From contig CAWJKP010000003.1 of the NCBI GenBank assembly GCA_963843465.1, positions 1,302,001 through 1,366,000 on the forward strand: a stretch of DNA of 64,000 nt. The letters run 5' to 3'. The translations under genes were made by a program, and so were the position numbers. Positions 1 to 9,078 of the stretch are shown piece by piece (the first letter of the stretch is position 1; every line of letters starts with the position of its first letter). Under the pieces are notes generated by a model. It saw only the letters and a list, made by a program, of their open reading frames with translations, made no database searches and was not told where the DNA came from. This DNA is from CAWJKP01 sp963843465. GTDB taxonomy: Bacteria > Planctomycetota > Planctomycetia > Pirellulales > Thermoguttaceae.

Positions 1-44
1 TCGTCACGCTCCGCGTGACGCACGACCTCACGCGGAGCGTGAGG
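1..44. repeat. Two short hairpins upstream of the MBL gene
   Basis: Two adjacent palindromes are visible: GTCACGCTCCGCGTGAC and CCTCACGCGGAGCGTGAGG. They share the core CGCTCCGCG/CGCGGAGCG, so they belong to one repeat family. They end just before the ribosome-binding site of the next gene and could act as a terminator for a gene left of the window, or simply be a dispersed palindromic element. Confidence 0.5.
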
Positions 45-64
45 AGTACCTAAGGAGATTCGCC

Positions 65-982
65 ATGCTGATCGAAGAAACCCCGTGCGAACTCAGTCCC
101 TACGTCTGGATGCTCGGCACGGCGGCCTACCCCGTGTATCTGGTTCGCGGCGGTCGTGAAGGGGCCGTCATCGAAGGCGGCATCAGTGCCCTCGGGCCTC
201 TGCTGAAGCAGCAATTGCACGAGCTGGGTGTCGGCCCGCAGTACGTCCGCCAGGCCGTGATCACGCACGCCCATCCCGATCACGTGATGGCCATTCCCGC
301 ATTGCGGGAGATGTTCCCGGGCCTGTCGGTGCTCGCCTCCGGCGTCGCGGCCGCGACGTTGACCTCGGAGAAAGCGATCGCCTTTTTCCGCCAGATCGAC
401 AGTTTTCTTACCGAGGTCCTGCGCAAGTCCGTCGCCATGGCCGAAGCGCCCGCCCCGACCGCGGCGGCCTCCAACCGCATCGCCGTGGACCGCGTGGTGG
501 GGGAGGGCGACGTGATCGCCGTCGACGAGCTTTCCTGGACCGTGCTGGCCACGCCGGGGCACAGCGATTGCAGCATCAGCCTCCACGAGGCGTCGCGGGG
601 CCTGCTGGCAATCTCCGACGCCAGCGGCTATTACCTGCCGGCGTCCAACACCTGGTGGCCGTGCTACTTTTCTGGCTATGCCGCCTACGTCGGCTCCCTG
701 GAGCGATTGGCGGCGCTGGACGCCGAAGTCCTCTGCCTCAGTCATAACGGCGCGGTGCTCGGCCGGGACGACGTGCGGGCCTACTTCGCCGGCGCGATCT
801 CGTCCGCGCAACAATACCACCAGCGCATCGTGGACCAGGCCAAGGCCGGCAAGTCCGTCCGGCAGTTGGCCGAGGAATTGGGCGCCGAAATCCATCGCCA
901 GGCGCCGCTCTTGCCCTTGGACTTCTTCCAAAAGAACTGCGGGCTCTTGGTGAAGCAGTCGTTGAAGCACGCGGGCCTGTAG
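65..982 (+). CDS. MBL-fold metallo-hydrolase
   Basis: A 305-residue metallo-beta-lactamase-fold hydrolase, probably cytoplasmic because no signal peptide is seen. The metal-binding signature THAHPDH lies at residues 67-73. It is followed by the TPGHS motif near residue 165, an Asp in ISDASG near residue 190, and a late His in LSHNG near residue 230, which together give the usual dinuclear zinc site. The start is supported by AAGGAG at 52-57, seven bases before the ATG. The C-terminal 70 residues form a helical extension as in glyoxalase-II-like or RNase Z-like relatives. The family is broad and the substrate cannot be read from the sequence. The gene stands alone, with a hairpin element downstream. 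Confidence 0.88.
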   Translation: MLIEETPCELSPYVWMLGTAAYPVYLVRGGREGAVIEGGISALGPLLKQQLHELGVGPQYVRQAVITHAHPDHVMAIPALREMFPGLSVLASGVAAATLTSEKAIAFFRQIDSFLTEVLRKSVAMAEAPAPTAAASNRIAVDRVVGEGDVIAVDELSWTVLATPGHSDCSISLHEASRGLLAISDASGYYLPASNTWWPCYFSGYAAYVGSLERLAALDAEVLCLSHNGAVLGRDDVRAYFAGAISSAQQYHQRIVDQAKAGKSVRQLAEELGAEIHRQAPLLPLDFFQKNCGLLVKQSLKHAGL

Positions 983-1017
983 CCCGGATTATTCCCTGCC
1001 GAACACTAGCCCGAGAG

Positions 1018-1120
1018 TGCCAAGGGGACAGGTCCATGTTTTCGGCCTTACGTCCCGCGGCCAAATGCGCTTCTTGGCCGAAAAATGGACCAGTCCCCGC
1101 CCGACCCGTGAACGGTTACC
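1018..1120. repeat. Hairpin repeat family A, copy 1
   Basis: A ~100 bp dispersed element. Its left arm GGGGACAGGTCCATGTTTTC is the near reverse complement of its right arm, which ends GGACCAGTCCCC, with a GC-rich centre between them. Other copies lie at 8857-8959 (inverted, including the same GGTAACCGTTCACGG edge) and 19782-19869. It sits between the convergent ends of the MBL and ACT genes and could double as a terminator. Confidence 0.8.
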
Positions 1121-1121
1121 A

Positions 1122-1565
1122 CTATTCCCCGGCCGGCCGGTCGTAGAGAAAGACCGGCGTGACCGGATTGATGCCGGCGCGGGTCAGGCAGGTAATCGCG
1201 GCATCCAGATCATTGAAGCTGAAGACGAGCACGGCGCTTTGGCCGAGCCGCTCCGTGAACGCGTACATGTGGGCGACGTTCAGTCCGGCCTGGGCGAAGA
1301 GGCCCAGCAGCTCCAGCAGGCCGCCCGGCCTGTCGGCGACCTCGATCGCCAGCACGTGGCTCACCTGGACCTGGTATCCGGCCGCCTCCAGCAGTCCCCG
1401 GGCCTGCTGCCACTCGGCGACGATCAACCGCAGCACGCCGCTCCGCTCGGTGTCGGCCAAGGACAAGGTGACGATGTTGATGCCGGCGTCGGCCAACAGC
1501 TTGCAGGGAGCGATCAAGGCGCCGGGCTTGTTGTCAACGACGAGAGAAAGCTGGGGAAGTTTCAT
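1122..1565 (-). CDS. Tandem ACT-domain protein
   Basis: A 147-residue protein made of two ACT modules. The first begins near residue 4 (LSLVVDNKPGAL, then ADAGINIVTLSL). The second begins near residue 72 (LAIEVADRPGGLLELLGLF, then AGLNVAHMYAF). The conserved Gly-Ala/Gly-Gly turns that bind small amino-acid ligands in this fold are present in both. There is no attached enzyme domain, so it is a stand-alone ligand-binding regulator or subunit. The start at 1565 is preferred over an upstream ATG at 1685 because the extra 40 residues are low-complexity and the ACT fold starts directly at MKLPQ. The effector amino acid is unknown. Confidence 0.85.
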   Translation of the reverse strand: MKLPQLSLVVDNKPGALIAPCKLLADAGINIVTLSLADTERSGVLRLIVAEWQQARGLLEAAGYQVQVSHVLAIEVADRPGGLLELLGLFAQAGLNVAHMYAFTERLGQSAVLVFSFNDLDAAITCLTRAGINPVTPVFLYDRPAGE

Positions 1566-1884
1566 GGCATGGCTCTCAGGTTGCTCCCAATAATAGTGTT
1601 GGGGCGCGGCCGACGGAAGAGGCAGCCGCAAGGCCGACGCGTTGCGGTCGCTATGGCCGCCCGAAGCGGTTTTGCGGTACGGCATCGGCGGGCCCGTCGC
1701 AGCCCCCCCAGACTACCGCCTTTGCCGCGTCCCGCGCCACCCACCTGCCGCCTTGGCGGCGCTTCGCCACCCCCACGCATGCCTGCCGAGAGAACACGAA
1801 CGACCGGTGGCAGGCCCCCCCCCTTGACCGGCAAGTGGCTTTCCTGAAGAATGCGTGAGGTCCGAAGGTGGATTGCCGGGAGCC
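1566..1884. other. Intergenic region, no gene seen
   Basis: About 320 bases between the ACT gene (leftward) and the small rightward gene, so it should hold two divergent promoters. A run of nine C follows GGCAGG near 1810. No convincing sigma-70 boxes, hairpins or small ORFs with a ribosome-binding site were recognised. Confidence 0.4.
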
Positions 1885-2397
1885 ATGGCGATGTCGGACG
1901 TTGGTAAAATGATGGTGCGGGAGAAGAGGTCTCGCGCCTTCGGGGAGTTGGTCGCCCGCTTGAAAGCCTCCGCAGGCGGCGCTGCCAACCTCTCGCGACT
2001 GTTCGCGCTATTGCGCGAGGCCAATCTCAATGAGAACAACGCCGTCAGCAACCGGCTTGCCCGGGAGCAGCTCTTCCGCGAGAACCCGGCGGCCGAGATG
2101 CCGGAGGAGTTCGCCGATCGAGCGATTGCACAATACTATGTGAATGCGGCGTCTCTTTATGGAGATGCCGCGTCGGACTATGTCCTGCGGAACGATCTGA
2201 ACAGGGCCTTCAAGTATTATCGAAAGGCGGCCACTTGTTACGCAACCGCCGCCGGACTGCTATGCGAATCGGACCGTGAATGCCCGGACAAAGCGCAAGA
2301 CTATCGAGAGCACGCGGCGGCCCTTCGCCAGAAGCTGGCCAGGAAAGGCATTCTCAGGAGAAGACTGAGCCTGGGTTGGCTGCGACGGCGGCGATAG
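1885..2397 (+). CDS. Small helical protein of unknown function
   Basis: Not recognised. From ATG 1885 it is 170 residues, highly charged, predicted all-helical and soluble. Two Tyr/Ala-rich helices (AIAQYYVNAASLYGDAASDY and FKYYRKAATCYATAAGLL) look like a TPR-like or MIT-like hairpin. The tail is strongly basic (RRRLSLGWLRRRR). An in-frame ATG at 1855 would add ten residues, but GGGAG at 1878-1882 favours 1885 or 1891. It lies 32 bases upstream of the STAS gene in the same direction and may be co-transcribed with it. Confidence 0.6.
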   Translation: MAMSDVGKMMVREKRSRAFGELVARLKASAGGAANLSRLFALLREANLNENNAVSNRLAREQLFRENPAAEMPEEFADRAIAQYYVNAASLYGDAASDYVLRNDLNRAFKYYRKAATCYATAAGLLCESDRECPDKAQDYREHAAALRQKLARKGILRRRLSLGWLRRRR

Positions 2398-2429
2398 ATC
2401 GACATTACAGGCCCTAAGGAGCGATTCCG

Positions 2430-2783
2430 ATGGCGGCATATCAAAGGCTGGAAATCTCCGAAGGCGGCGGCGTGACCGTGGTGCGATTTCGCGACCGCCA
2501 CATCGCCGACATGCTCGAAATCGAGCAGGTGGGGCAGGAACTTCACCGGCTGTGGGAAGAGGGAAAACAGAAGCGGTTTGTCCTCGACTTCTCCGACGTC
2601 GATTACCTCTCCAGCGCGCTGATCGGCAAGCTGATCTCGCTGAACGCCCACGTCCAGGCTCGCGGCGGCAGCGTGAAACTGTGCAGCATTCGGCCCGAGA
2701 TCATGGACGTCTTCCATGCCTGCAAGCTGGATCGCATTTTTTCCATCAACAAGGACGTGGCCGACGCCTCTCCCTCTTTCTGA
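2430..2783 (+). CDS. STAS-domain anti-anti-sigma factor
   Basis: A 117-residue single STAS domain of the SpoIIAA/RsbV type. The segment LDFSDVDYLSSALIGKL at about residues 50-66 matches the conserved strand, loop and helix that carries the regulatory Ser, here in the pair SS. In this family the Ser is phosphorylated by an HPK-like anti-sigma kinase, and the unphosphorylated form releases the sigma factor. No partner kinase or PP2C phosphatase is visible next door, so it probably acts in trans. The start is supported by AAGGAG at 2416-2421. Confidence 0.88.
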   Translation: MAAYQRLEISEGGGVTVVRFRDRHIADMLEIEQVGQELHRLWEEGKQKRFVLDFSDVDYLSSALIGKLISLNAHVQARGGSVKLCSIRPEIMDVFHACKLDRIFSINKDVADASPSF

Positions 2784-2786
2784 CGA

Positions 2787-3458
2787 TCAAGCCGCCTTGC
2801 CCGCCCGGACGACGAATTGCTTTCCCAGGATCCGCCACGCCAGCGGCACGCTCAGGTACAGTCGGACCAGAAAAGCGGCTTTGGGCAACGCGCTTCGCGT
2901 GGTGTAGGGCAGGAAGCGGGGAATGTCGGTGAGGATCGTAAAGCCCACGCTCTGGAGCACCTCGACCAGGGAACGGTCGGTGATGGGCGCGTAGTGGTCC
3001 CAGAAGTCCCAATAGGCGCCCAACAGAAAGCGAAGATTCGGGCCCAAGGCGATAAACTGCCCGTGGGGCTTCAAGACCCGATGAACCTCGGTCAATAGCT
3101 GCTTGACGTCGTCTTTGCTGGGAAGATGCTCCATCAGGTTGCTGGTAAACGCCACGTCTACCGACTGGTCCTCCAGGAAGCTCAGATCGGTGACGTCGCC
3201 CGCGTGGAACTCGATCTCCGGGGCCAGGCACGCCTGGGAATCCGGATTCAGGTCGACGCCGATGCGGCGGGCGGAGCGAACGTGGTTGAGGAACTCCCCA
3301 TAGCCGCAGCCGAGGTCCAGAACCGTGTCTTGCGGCGCAATCCAGCGCTGGAAGAATTTCTCCACGATGGCCTTCCAGACAGCGGCCTTCTGCTGGCGAT
3401 CTTTCTTGCTGAACCGCAGGCGGTAAAGCTGCTGAACGTCCGCGGGAAGTGTTTTCAT
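2787..3458 (-). CDS. Class I SAM-dependent methyltransferase
   Basis: A 223-residue Rossmann methyltransferase of the Methyltransf_11 type. Motif I is VLDLGCGYGEFLNHV (about residues 46-60). Motif II has the acidic residue in RIGVDLNPDS, and post-motif II is VDVAFTSNLMEHLPS. The C-terminal half carries a hydrophobic stretch (FLLGAYWDFWDHYAPITD) common in lipid-linked or sugar methyltransferases. It is followed on the same strand by nothing and preceded by a GT2 glycosyltransferase 68 bases upstream, so a role in surface glycan or lipid modification is likely but not proven. The acceptor is unknown. Confidence 0.85.
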   Translation of the reverse strand: MKTLPADVQQLYRLRFSKKDRQQKAAVWKAIVEKFFQRWIAPQDTVLDLGCGYGEFLNHVRSARRIGVDLNPDSQACLAPEIEFHAGDVTDLSFLEDQSVDVAFTSNLMEHLPSKDDVKQLLTEVHRVLKPHGQFIALGPNLRFLLGAYWDFWDHYAPITDRSLVEVLQSVGFTILTDIPRFLPYTTRSALPKAAFLVRLYLSVPLAWRILGKQFVVRAGKAA

Positions 3459-3526
3459 AAGATTCTCAATTCATTCTTTCCTGGCGGGAAGCGACTCATG
3501 CCGGCAGTCTTCCGCCCGCAACGGCG

Positions 3527-4402
3527 TCAGGCTACCAGGCGCACTTCGGCAGCGGCGCTCGCTTCCAGCCGCTGTTCCAATCGGCTGACCCGTTGCTCGA
3601 TCATTTCGATCCGCCGGTGCTCCTCGATCAGGGATGCCTCGTGGGCGGCCTTGGTCGCGGCTCGCTCCGAGAGGAGGTCGTCGGAAATGAGCACCTTCTC
3701 CGCGAAGACCTTCAGCAGGGTGCTGAGATAACGGCGTCCCATTTCACCGAGGTGCAGCTTCGAGCTGCCCCACGTGCGCCCGGTCCAGGAAATGGGAATC
3801 TGGACGATGTTGTACTTTCGCGCCACCGCTCCCAGCGACATTTCGATGGTGATGTTGAAATGGCAGGCGCACAAGGGCCCGATGTTGCGGATCACGTAGC
3901 TGCGATACGCCTTGAAGGCGTTGGTCAGATCATTAAAGGGGCAGCGGAACGCCCACTGCATGAGCTTGTTGACGATGCGGTTGATGACCAGTTTCATCGG
4001 CGGGTAGGCCTCGACCCGGCTGCCGCGGACGAATCGCGAGCCGAACACGCAATCGTAGCCTTCGCAAATCTTGCGATAATAGGCCACAACGTCCGCCGGA
4101 TGGTCCGACCAGTCGGCCATGCAGATCACCACCACTTCGCCCGTCACGGCGGCCAGGCCGGCGCGGATGGCGCGACCAAAGCCGTTGGGTCCCGCGCGGT
4201 CCAGGAGTCGAATGCGGGGATTGGCGGCCTGGTACGACAGGACCACGTCGTGGGTGCGATCCCGGCTGTTGTCGTTGACGACGATGATTTCGTAGGGAAT
4301 GCCTTCCGCCTGCAACCGCGGGGCCAGATCCTCCAGGACCTTGGGCAGAGTTTGTTCCTCGTTGTGCGCGGGAATGACGACCGAAAGCATAAGCTCGTTC
4401 AT
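3527..4402 (-). CDS. Family 2 glycosyltransferase
   Basis: A 291-residue GT-A fold enzyme. The N-terminus LSVVIPAHNEEQTLPKVL and the following VVNDNSRDRT give the nucleotide-sugar binding site. VVICMADWSDHP at about residue 92 is the Asp-rich metal site (D-x-D replaced by ADWSD). It resembles dolichol- or undecaprenyl-phosphate sugar transferases (DPM1/Arn-like) but has no C-terminal membrane helices. Instead it ends with a ~45-residue coiled coil (EEHRRIEMIEQRVSRLEQRL). It probably works at the membrane on a polyprenyl phosphate. It is followed by a methyltransferase on the same strand and preceded by membrane proteins of unknown function. Confidence 0.88.
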   Translation of the reverse strand: MNELMLSVVIPAHNEEQTLPKVLEDLAPRLQAEGIPYEIIVVNDNSRDRTHDVVLSYQAANPRIRLLDRAGPNGFGRAIRAGLAAVTGEVVVICMADWSDHPADVVAYYRKICEGYDCVFGSRFVRGSRVEAYPPMKLVINRIVNKLMQWAFRCPFNDLTNAFKAYRSYVIRNIGPLCACHFNITIEMSLGAVARKYNIVQIPISWTGRTWGSSKLHLGEMGRRYLSTLLKVFAEKVLISDDLLSERAATKAAHEASLIEEHRRIEMIEQRVSRLEQRLEASAAAEVRLVA

Positions 4403-4626
4403 CGAGCGGCCTCTTGCGGAAAACCGCGATCACCGAAAACCTCCGGTCTGCGCAACAGCAGCAGCCTTTTCCTGCGCAACCGGGGGACAATACCGTCAAA
4501 TGAGCGATCGGGTCAAGGTCGGTTAGCGGAGTGCCGAGGAAAACACGTTTGCGCACTCCACGCAGATTGCGTAATCCCCCTGTTGATTGTGCGGTGACTC
4601 GCCGGCTTGCGGCCCCATCTCGCGTA

Positions 4627-6517
4627 CTACTGATGGGCAGGCAATTGAATCCCAAAAGCGAACGCGTGCAGGCTTCCGACGACGCGATCGGCCGGGCCGC
4701 CCTCGGCAGGACCGCCGTCGACAGGGCGGCCGGGGGTGGGACCGTCGAAAAGGAAAAGCCTGGCGCTCTGGCCTTCCGGGGTGTCGGCCGGCATCGACAG
4801 GCCCAAGGCGAGGTCGGCGCCCGGTGAAAACGCGATTCGGTCCAGCGCGATGCTCACGTAATCGCCCACGTCGATTTGGGCCGGGTCGACGTGCCCTCGC
4901 GTGACAATCGTCCGCTGTCCGTTGGGGTCGCGCCGGTAGAGCGTCCAATCCAGCCGTTTGCACAAGCGGCGGTGGCCAACCCTGCCCACCTCCACGTCGA
5001 TGCGCGTCAGCGCCAAGCCGGCAGGCAGCGAAAATGGCTGCTGGAACTCTCGGCCGGGCACAAACGGCCAGGGCGGCGACGATTGAATGGGTTGAGTCAG
5101 CTCGACCAGCCGCTGGACCCGCACGGTCGAGTCGATGCGGTAAACCGCGTCATCGCGGTAGGGACCGCGCCTTGCCTGGCGGAGCATCTCCAACTGGGCG
5201 GCATAGACCGGAATCGGTGCGCGTCCCAGTCCGTCGCGGTGCCGAACCGCCAACGCTTCGGGCGGGATTCCGGCCCGCATGTCGGACTCCAGCCGTGCGA
5301 ACACTCCCCGGGACGATTGGCCGTAATGCAATCCTTTGCGGCAGTTGACAACCAACAACACGCACATCAGCAACAGCAGCGCGCGTTGCACGTGCCGCCA
5401 GACGACGGGGCGACTGTAGATCACCCCTTGCAAATAGAAGAGGCACAAAAGCGGCATGGACAGGGTCACGTAACGGTCCTGCATGCCGGCGCCGGGGCCG
5501 CAGCAAGCGCGGCCCCACGCTACTGCGAGGGCTAAGAGCAGAATGGCCCCAAGGAACGCTAGAAGACCAAATGCTCGCACTCGTTCCTCCGGACGCCGCA
5601 CAATAACCCGGACCAATTGCGCGAAGCTCCCTGCGCATCCCATGAGCACGAGGATTGCCGAAACGGGCCACGCGTTCGTGGCGGCGCCGATGCCCAAGCT
5701 GGTTGCGAGGAACTCGGCTGCCGTGACGAAAAAGGCCCAAGGCCCCGGCAGCGGAGGATGGGGCGGCCGGACGAACCCGGCGAAGTACGCGATCACCAGT
5801 GCAAAGAGGACGGCGGCCAGAGCGGTCAGCGTGACGACGTGGCGCAGGCGTCCTGCGTTTCCAGGGACCCTTCCCAGAACGCCCGCCAGGATCAACCAGC
5901 AGCCCAGTGGAGGGAGAAATAGCAGCCCGTGGGCCCCGCACAGAGCAGCGCCCACAAGGCTCAGGGTGATCCCCAGGGCGGCCGCCGGCGAAAGGCTCCC
6001 ACGGCATCGAGCGATCGCCGCCAGGGCGAGTCCGGCCAAGAAGCTGCCCGTCGGAAAGGGCATCTGAAAACTCCAGAGGATGCCTGACGGCTGTCCCCAG
6101 TTTTGCACGGCCAAGGGGAGGAAGGCGTCGTAGAGGCTGCTTCGGCCGCGAACGGCCCGCGCGGTGAGCATCAACACCGCCGCGAGCGCGGCAAGCATCG
6201 AGACGTTCCAGAAGCTGCCGGCGCGAAAATCGTAATCCGTGGCCAGTCCCAGCCCCAAGTAGATCAGCCGGGGCAGGAAGATTCGATGCTCGTTGTGCGG
6301 AGCCCAAAGCCAGGCCCACGTTACCGGCTGGCGGCGGCACACCTGGGGCAGCGACGCCATTCTCGTCGGCAAACGGCAGCGAGAAGGCGTAGCTGGACGC
6401 ATACCACAGGCTGGCCGCGGTCATCGCCGCCCAGACGGCCCACGCCAGCACCGATGCGGTCCGCCTCTGGGTCCACGGCAGGCGCGAGTCGCCCGGTGCG
6501 ACACTGGGAGCGGACAT
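4627..6517 (-). CDS. Polytopic membrane protein, frame interrupted
   Basis: A membrane protein of about 630 residues. The N-terminus from ATG 6517 has one membrane anchor (SVLAWAVWAAMTAASLWYAS) and continues to PFADE. The reading frame then changes near 6360-6361, where one extra A would explain the break, and continues PQVCRRQPVTWAWLW. About ten hydrophobic segments follow, then a ~200-residue soluble C-terminal domain rich in beta strands. The layout resembles bacterial membrane-embedded GT-C-like proteins, but no catalytic motif is clear. Two further large membrane proteins lie just downstream in this region. Either a base-call error or a recent mutation could explain the frame break. Its leader resembles that of the radical-SAM gene at 12.2 kb. 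Confidence 0.7.
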
Positions 6518-6590
6518 GCGTCGTGGTCCCTTCGGGATCGAGCTGCTTGGGACAAGCCAGGCACAAGGGCTCGCATTCTAGCCCTTCCGG
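6515..6590 (-). promoter_or_regulatory. Shared 5' leader, copy 1
   Basis: Read on the minus strand, this contains GGGCTAGAATGCG and then GCCCTTG, followed by CACGACGCATGTCCG at the start codon. Nearly the same words, in the same order and spacing, occur before the radical-SAM gene (12285-12350). TAGAAT could be a -10 box, but the -35 side is not convincing. It may instead be a shared regulatory leader or a small dispersed repeat. Confidence 0.3.
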
Positions 6591-6714
6591 CGCAGCGACA
6601 AGGGATGCGGCGGACGCGCGTCGGTCAGGGCCCGCCGTTCACCACGGAACTGGTCTTGACCGATGCCACCATCCGTTATAGAAATGGCCCCCTCAAGGAG
6701 GAGGTCTTTTCGCC

Positions 6715-8844
6715 ATGCAGCGGCTTGCCTGGAGCCGGCAACGAACCGGCGAATTGCTTGGCGCGGGGGCAGCGGCGCTGTTGGCCGCCCTGGCGCTGGG
6801 CTATCTTCTGCTCGTCGTGCTGCCTTGGCAGCCCGTTTTCCTCCAAGGCGGCTTGGACGCTTCCTGGATCGCGGTCTTGCCGGAAGCATTCCTTCGGCAC
6901 TGGGACTTCGGCAAGGACATCGCCTTCACGTATGGCCCCTGGGGATTTGCCATCGTCAGCCACTACCATCCGGCCCTCTACGGGCCGATACTGGGGCTGC
7001 TGGCGGTTCTGGCAGCCATCCTCACGGTTTCCCTCTGGAGAACCGCCTGGCTGATGTCCGTCTCTTTGCCGCGGAGAATCCTCCTTGCCGCGGGGCTGAC
7101 TTGGGCAATTGCCGAGCTGATTGCGCTGGAGCCGTGCCAATTCGGAAACCTGCTGAGTTGGCAGATTCCGCTCTTGCATTTCTTTGTGGACGAGCCGGCT
7201 GTACCCGCTTGGCGTTCGAGAGAAAACGGCGGCGCGTCGATCATCGCGGCAGGCCGGCCGGTTTGGTTGCGCACGCTGTGCTTCCTTCACAACTATGCCG
7301 TCGTTCTGAGCGCGGCGCTGATCAGCCTCGTCAAGTTCTCTCAACTGACATTGGCGGTTTGCATGATCGCCGGGGTCAGCGCGGACAACGTCCTTTACCG
7401 GCGACGCTTTCCCGGAAAGGGCTGCGCGTATGTCCTCGGACTGGTTGCTTTCTGGTTGCTGGCCCGGCAACCGCTGGATTCCTTGTTGCCCTATTTCGAG
7501 CACTCGCTGGCGATATCGCTGAGCTACACGGAAATGAAGGAATCCGGCCCGTGGCTGCACATCCCCTGGTACGCGCTGACCGCGGCAGGGACGCTCTACC
7601 TGGCCGCTTGCGCGAAACGACCCGGGCGAGGTTGGTGGGCCGTGATCCCCTTGCTCACCCTGGCCGCCGCGCTGCACGTGCTCGCCAAAGCGGCCTTTGT
7701 CCGGCACGATGCAGGGCACTGGCCGATGGCTTTCTGCTTTTTGGCCGGCTGTTGGCTGACCACCTGGCATTTTCTCCGGGCGGGGACCCACACCCGGCGG
7801 AATCGGCGAATCCTCCGCGTCGTCGCCGGCATGGTTTTCCTGGCGATTCCCCTCTTCCACCCCAACTTCTTTCGCACCTTACGGGCGATTCCCCGGCAGC
7901 GGGCGCAACGCCTGCTGGCCGCCAGGGACGTCCTGACCGGCAGGGCGAATTACCGCAGCGTCTATGAAGGGGCGAAGAAAACCCTTCAAGACCGCTTCCC
8001 CATTCCCCCGATGGCGGGAACCGTCGACCTGTACCCCACCGATGCAGCCATCCTCGTGGCCCATGATGTCGCCTACCGGCCACGGCCCGTTTTCCAGAGC
8101 TACGTCGCCTGCAGCGCGACGCTGGCGGCGATGAATGCCGATTACCTGCGAAGCCCGCGGGCTCCCGACAACATCCTTTTTGACATTCAGCCTCTCAGTT
8201 GGTGGAGCGTCTGGCACGATCGCGGCCGATTTCCCACGCTGGACGACGGCCTTTCCTGGCCGGAGCTGCTCACGCGCTACGACATCGCCGCGGCCTCGCC
8301 GCAGGGCGGGAAGTGCTCTTACTTATGGCTGAAGCGCTCCGCGCAGCCCCGCCAATACGCCTTGGTTCCCTTGCAACAGCGGACCATCGCCTTCGAGGAA
8401 ACTCTGCGCATTCCTTCCCTCGGAGCAGGACCGATCTGGGCTCGAATCGACGTTTCCCGGTCCCTGCCGGGCGATCTGGCGGCGCTGGCTCTCAAGGACC
8501 CCATCGTTCGCCTGGAGGTAGTGACTGGCGAGAAGACACGGACCGTGTATCGCTTCGTACCAGGCAGCGCCCGGTTGGGATTCCTGCTCTCGCCGCTGAT
8601 CGCCCATCGGGACTGGTACGCCTGGTTCGCCTCGACGCCGTGGAACGATCCGGCCTGGCGGCAGGCCGTCCAACGGCAGGCCATCGAAACGATCTCGCTG
8701 ACGACCAAAGGGCGCTGGGCGTTCCGGCCGGCCATCTCGGTGCAATTCTTCCTGCTGAAGTTCGCGGAAAGCCCCAACAGCCCCTGCCGCTTTCGTCCAC
8801 AATCGCCGGGCCCTTCGCTGGTCTCAGGAGGCGTGAAGGGCTAG
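6715..8844 (+). CDS. Large polytopic membrane protein of unknown function
   Basis: A 709-residue protein with an N-terminal membrane segment near residues 13-34, about nine more hydrophobic helices up to residue ~385, and then a ~320-residue soluble domain. A conserved-looking stretch AFTYGPWGFAIVSHYHPALY follows the first helix and would face outside. Such architecture recalls GT-C-type glycosyltransferases or O-antigen ligase-like proteins, but no diagnostic motif was seen. A strong ribosome-binding site, AAGGAGGAGG, lies ten bases before the ATG. It is divergent from the membrane protein at 4.6-6.5 kb, and the pair share a region of about 200 bases. Confidence 0.8.
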   Translation: MQRLAWSRQRTGELLGAGAAALLAALALGYLLLVVLPWQPVFLQGGLDASWIAVLPEAFLRHWDFGKDIAFTYGPWGFAIVSHYHPALYGPILGLLAVLAAILTVSLWRTAWLMSVSLPRRILLAAGLTWAIAELIALEPCQFGNLLSWQIPLLHFFVDEPAVPAWRSRENGGASIIAAGRPVWLRTLCFLHNYAVVLSAALISLVKFSQLTLAVCMIAGVSADNVLYRRRFPGKGCAYVLGLVAFWLLARQPLDSLLPYFEHSLAISLSYTEMKESGPWLHIPWYALTAAGTLYLAACAKRPGRGWWAVIPLLTLAAALHVLAKAAFVRHDAGHWPMAFCFLAGCWLTTWHFLRAGTHTRRNRRILRVVAGMVFLAIPLFHPNFFRTLRAIPRQRAQRLLAARDVLTGRANYRSVYEGAKKTLQDRFPIPPMAGTVDLYPTDAAILVAHDVAYRPRPVFQSYVACSATLAAMNADYLRSPRAPDNILFDIQPLSWWSVWHDRGRFPTLDDGLSWPELLTRYDIAAASPQGGKCSYLWLKRSAQPRQYALVPLQQRTIAFEETLRIPSLGAGPIWARIDVSRSLPGDLAALALKDPIVRLEVVTGEKTRTVYRFVPGSARLGFLLSPLIAHRDWYAWFASTPWNDPAWRQAVQRQAIETISLTTKGRWAFRPAISVQFFLLKFAESPNSPCRFRPQSPGPSLVSGGVKG

Positions 8845-8856
8845 GGTGCGAAAGCC

Positions 8857-8959
8857 GGTAACCGTTCACGGGTCGGGCGGGGACTGGTCCATTTTTCGGC
8901 CAAGAAGTGCATTTGGCCGCGGGACGTAAGGCCGAAAACATGGACCTGTCCCCTTGGCA
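8857..8959. repeat. Hairpin repeat family A, copy 2 (inverted)
   Basis: Reverse-oriented copy of the element at 1018-1120, with the same arms and the same GGTAACCGTTCACGG edge. It lies between the convergent ends of two membrane-protein genes, again a terminator-like position. Confidence 0.8.
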
Positions 8960-8967
8960 CTGCCCAT

Positions 8968-9032
8968 CGTAAGCGCGAAGCGTAAGCGAGGGCGGCTAAA
9001 GGAGTTGGCCTCGCTTACGCTTCGCGCTTACG
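8968..9032. repeat. Long perfect hairpin
   Basis: CGTAAGCGCGAAGCGTAAGCG and its reverse complement are separated by a ~20 base loop. With copy 2 of family A it fills the gap between two convergent genes. It would form a very stable stem in RNA and could stop transcription from both sides. Confidence 0.75.
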
Positions 9033-9078
9033 ATCGCGCACTCTGCGCCGCGATCGTGCTGGCCGTGAATAATCCAGG

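Noticed and set aside
50..970. A 306-codon frame antisense to the MBL gene
   Set aside because: Arg/Gly-rich with no motif; the plus strand has THAHPDH and a good ribosome-binding site.
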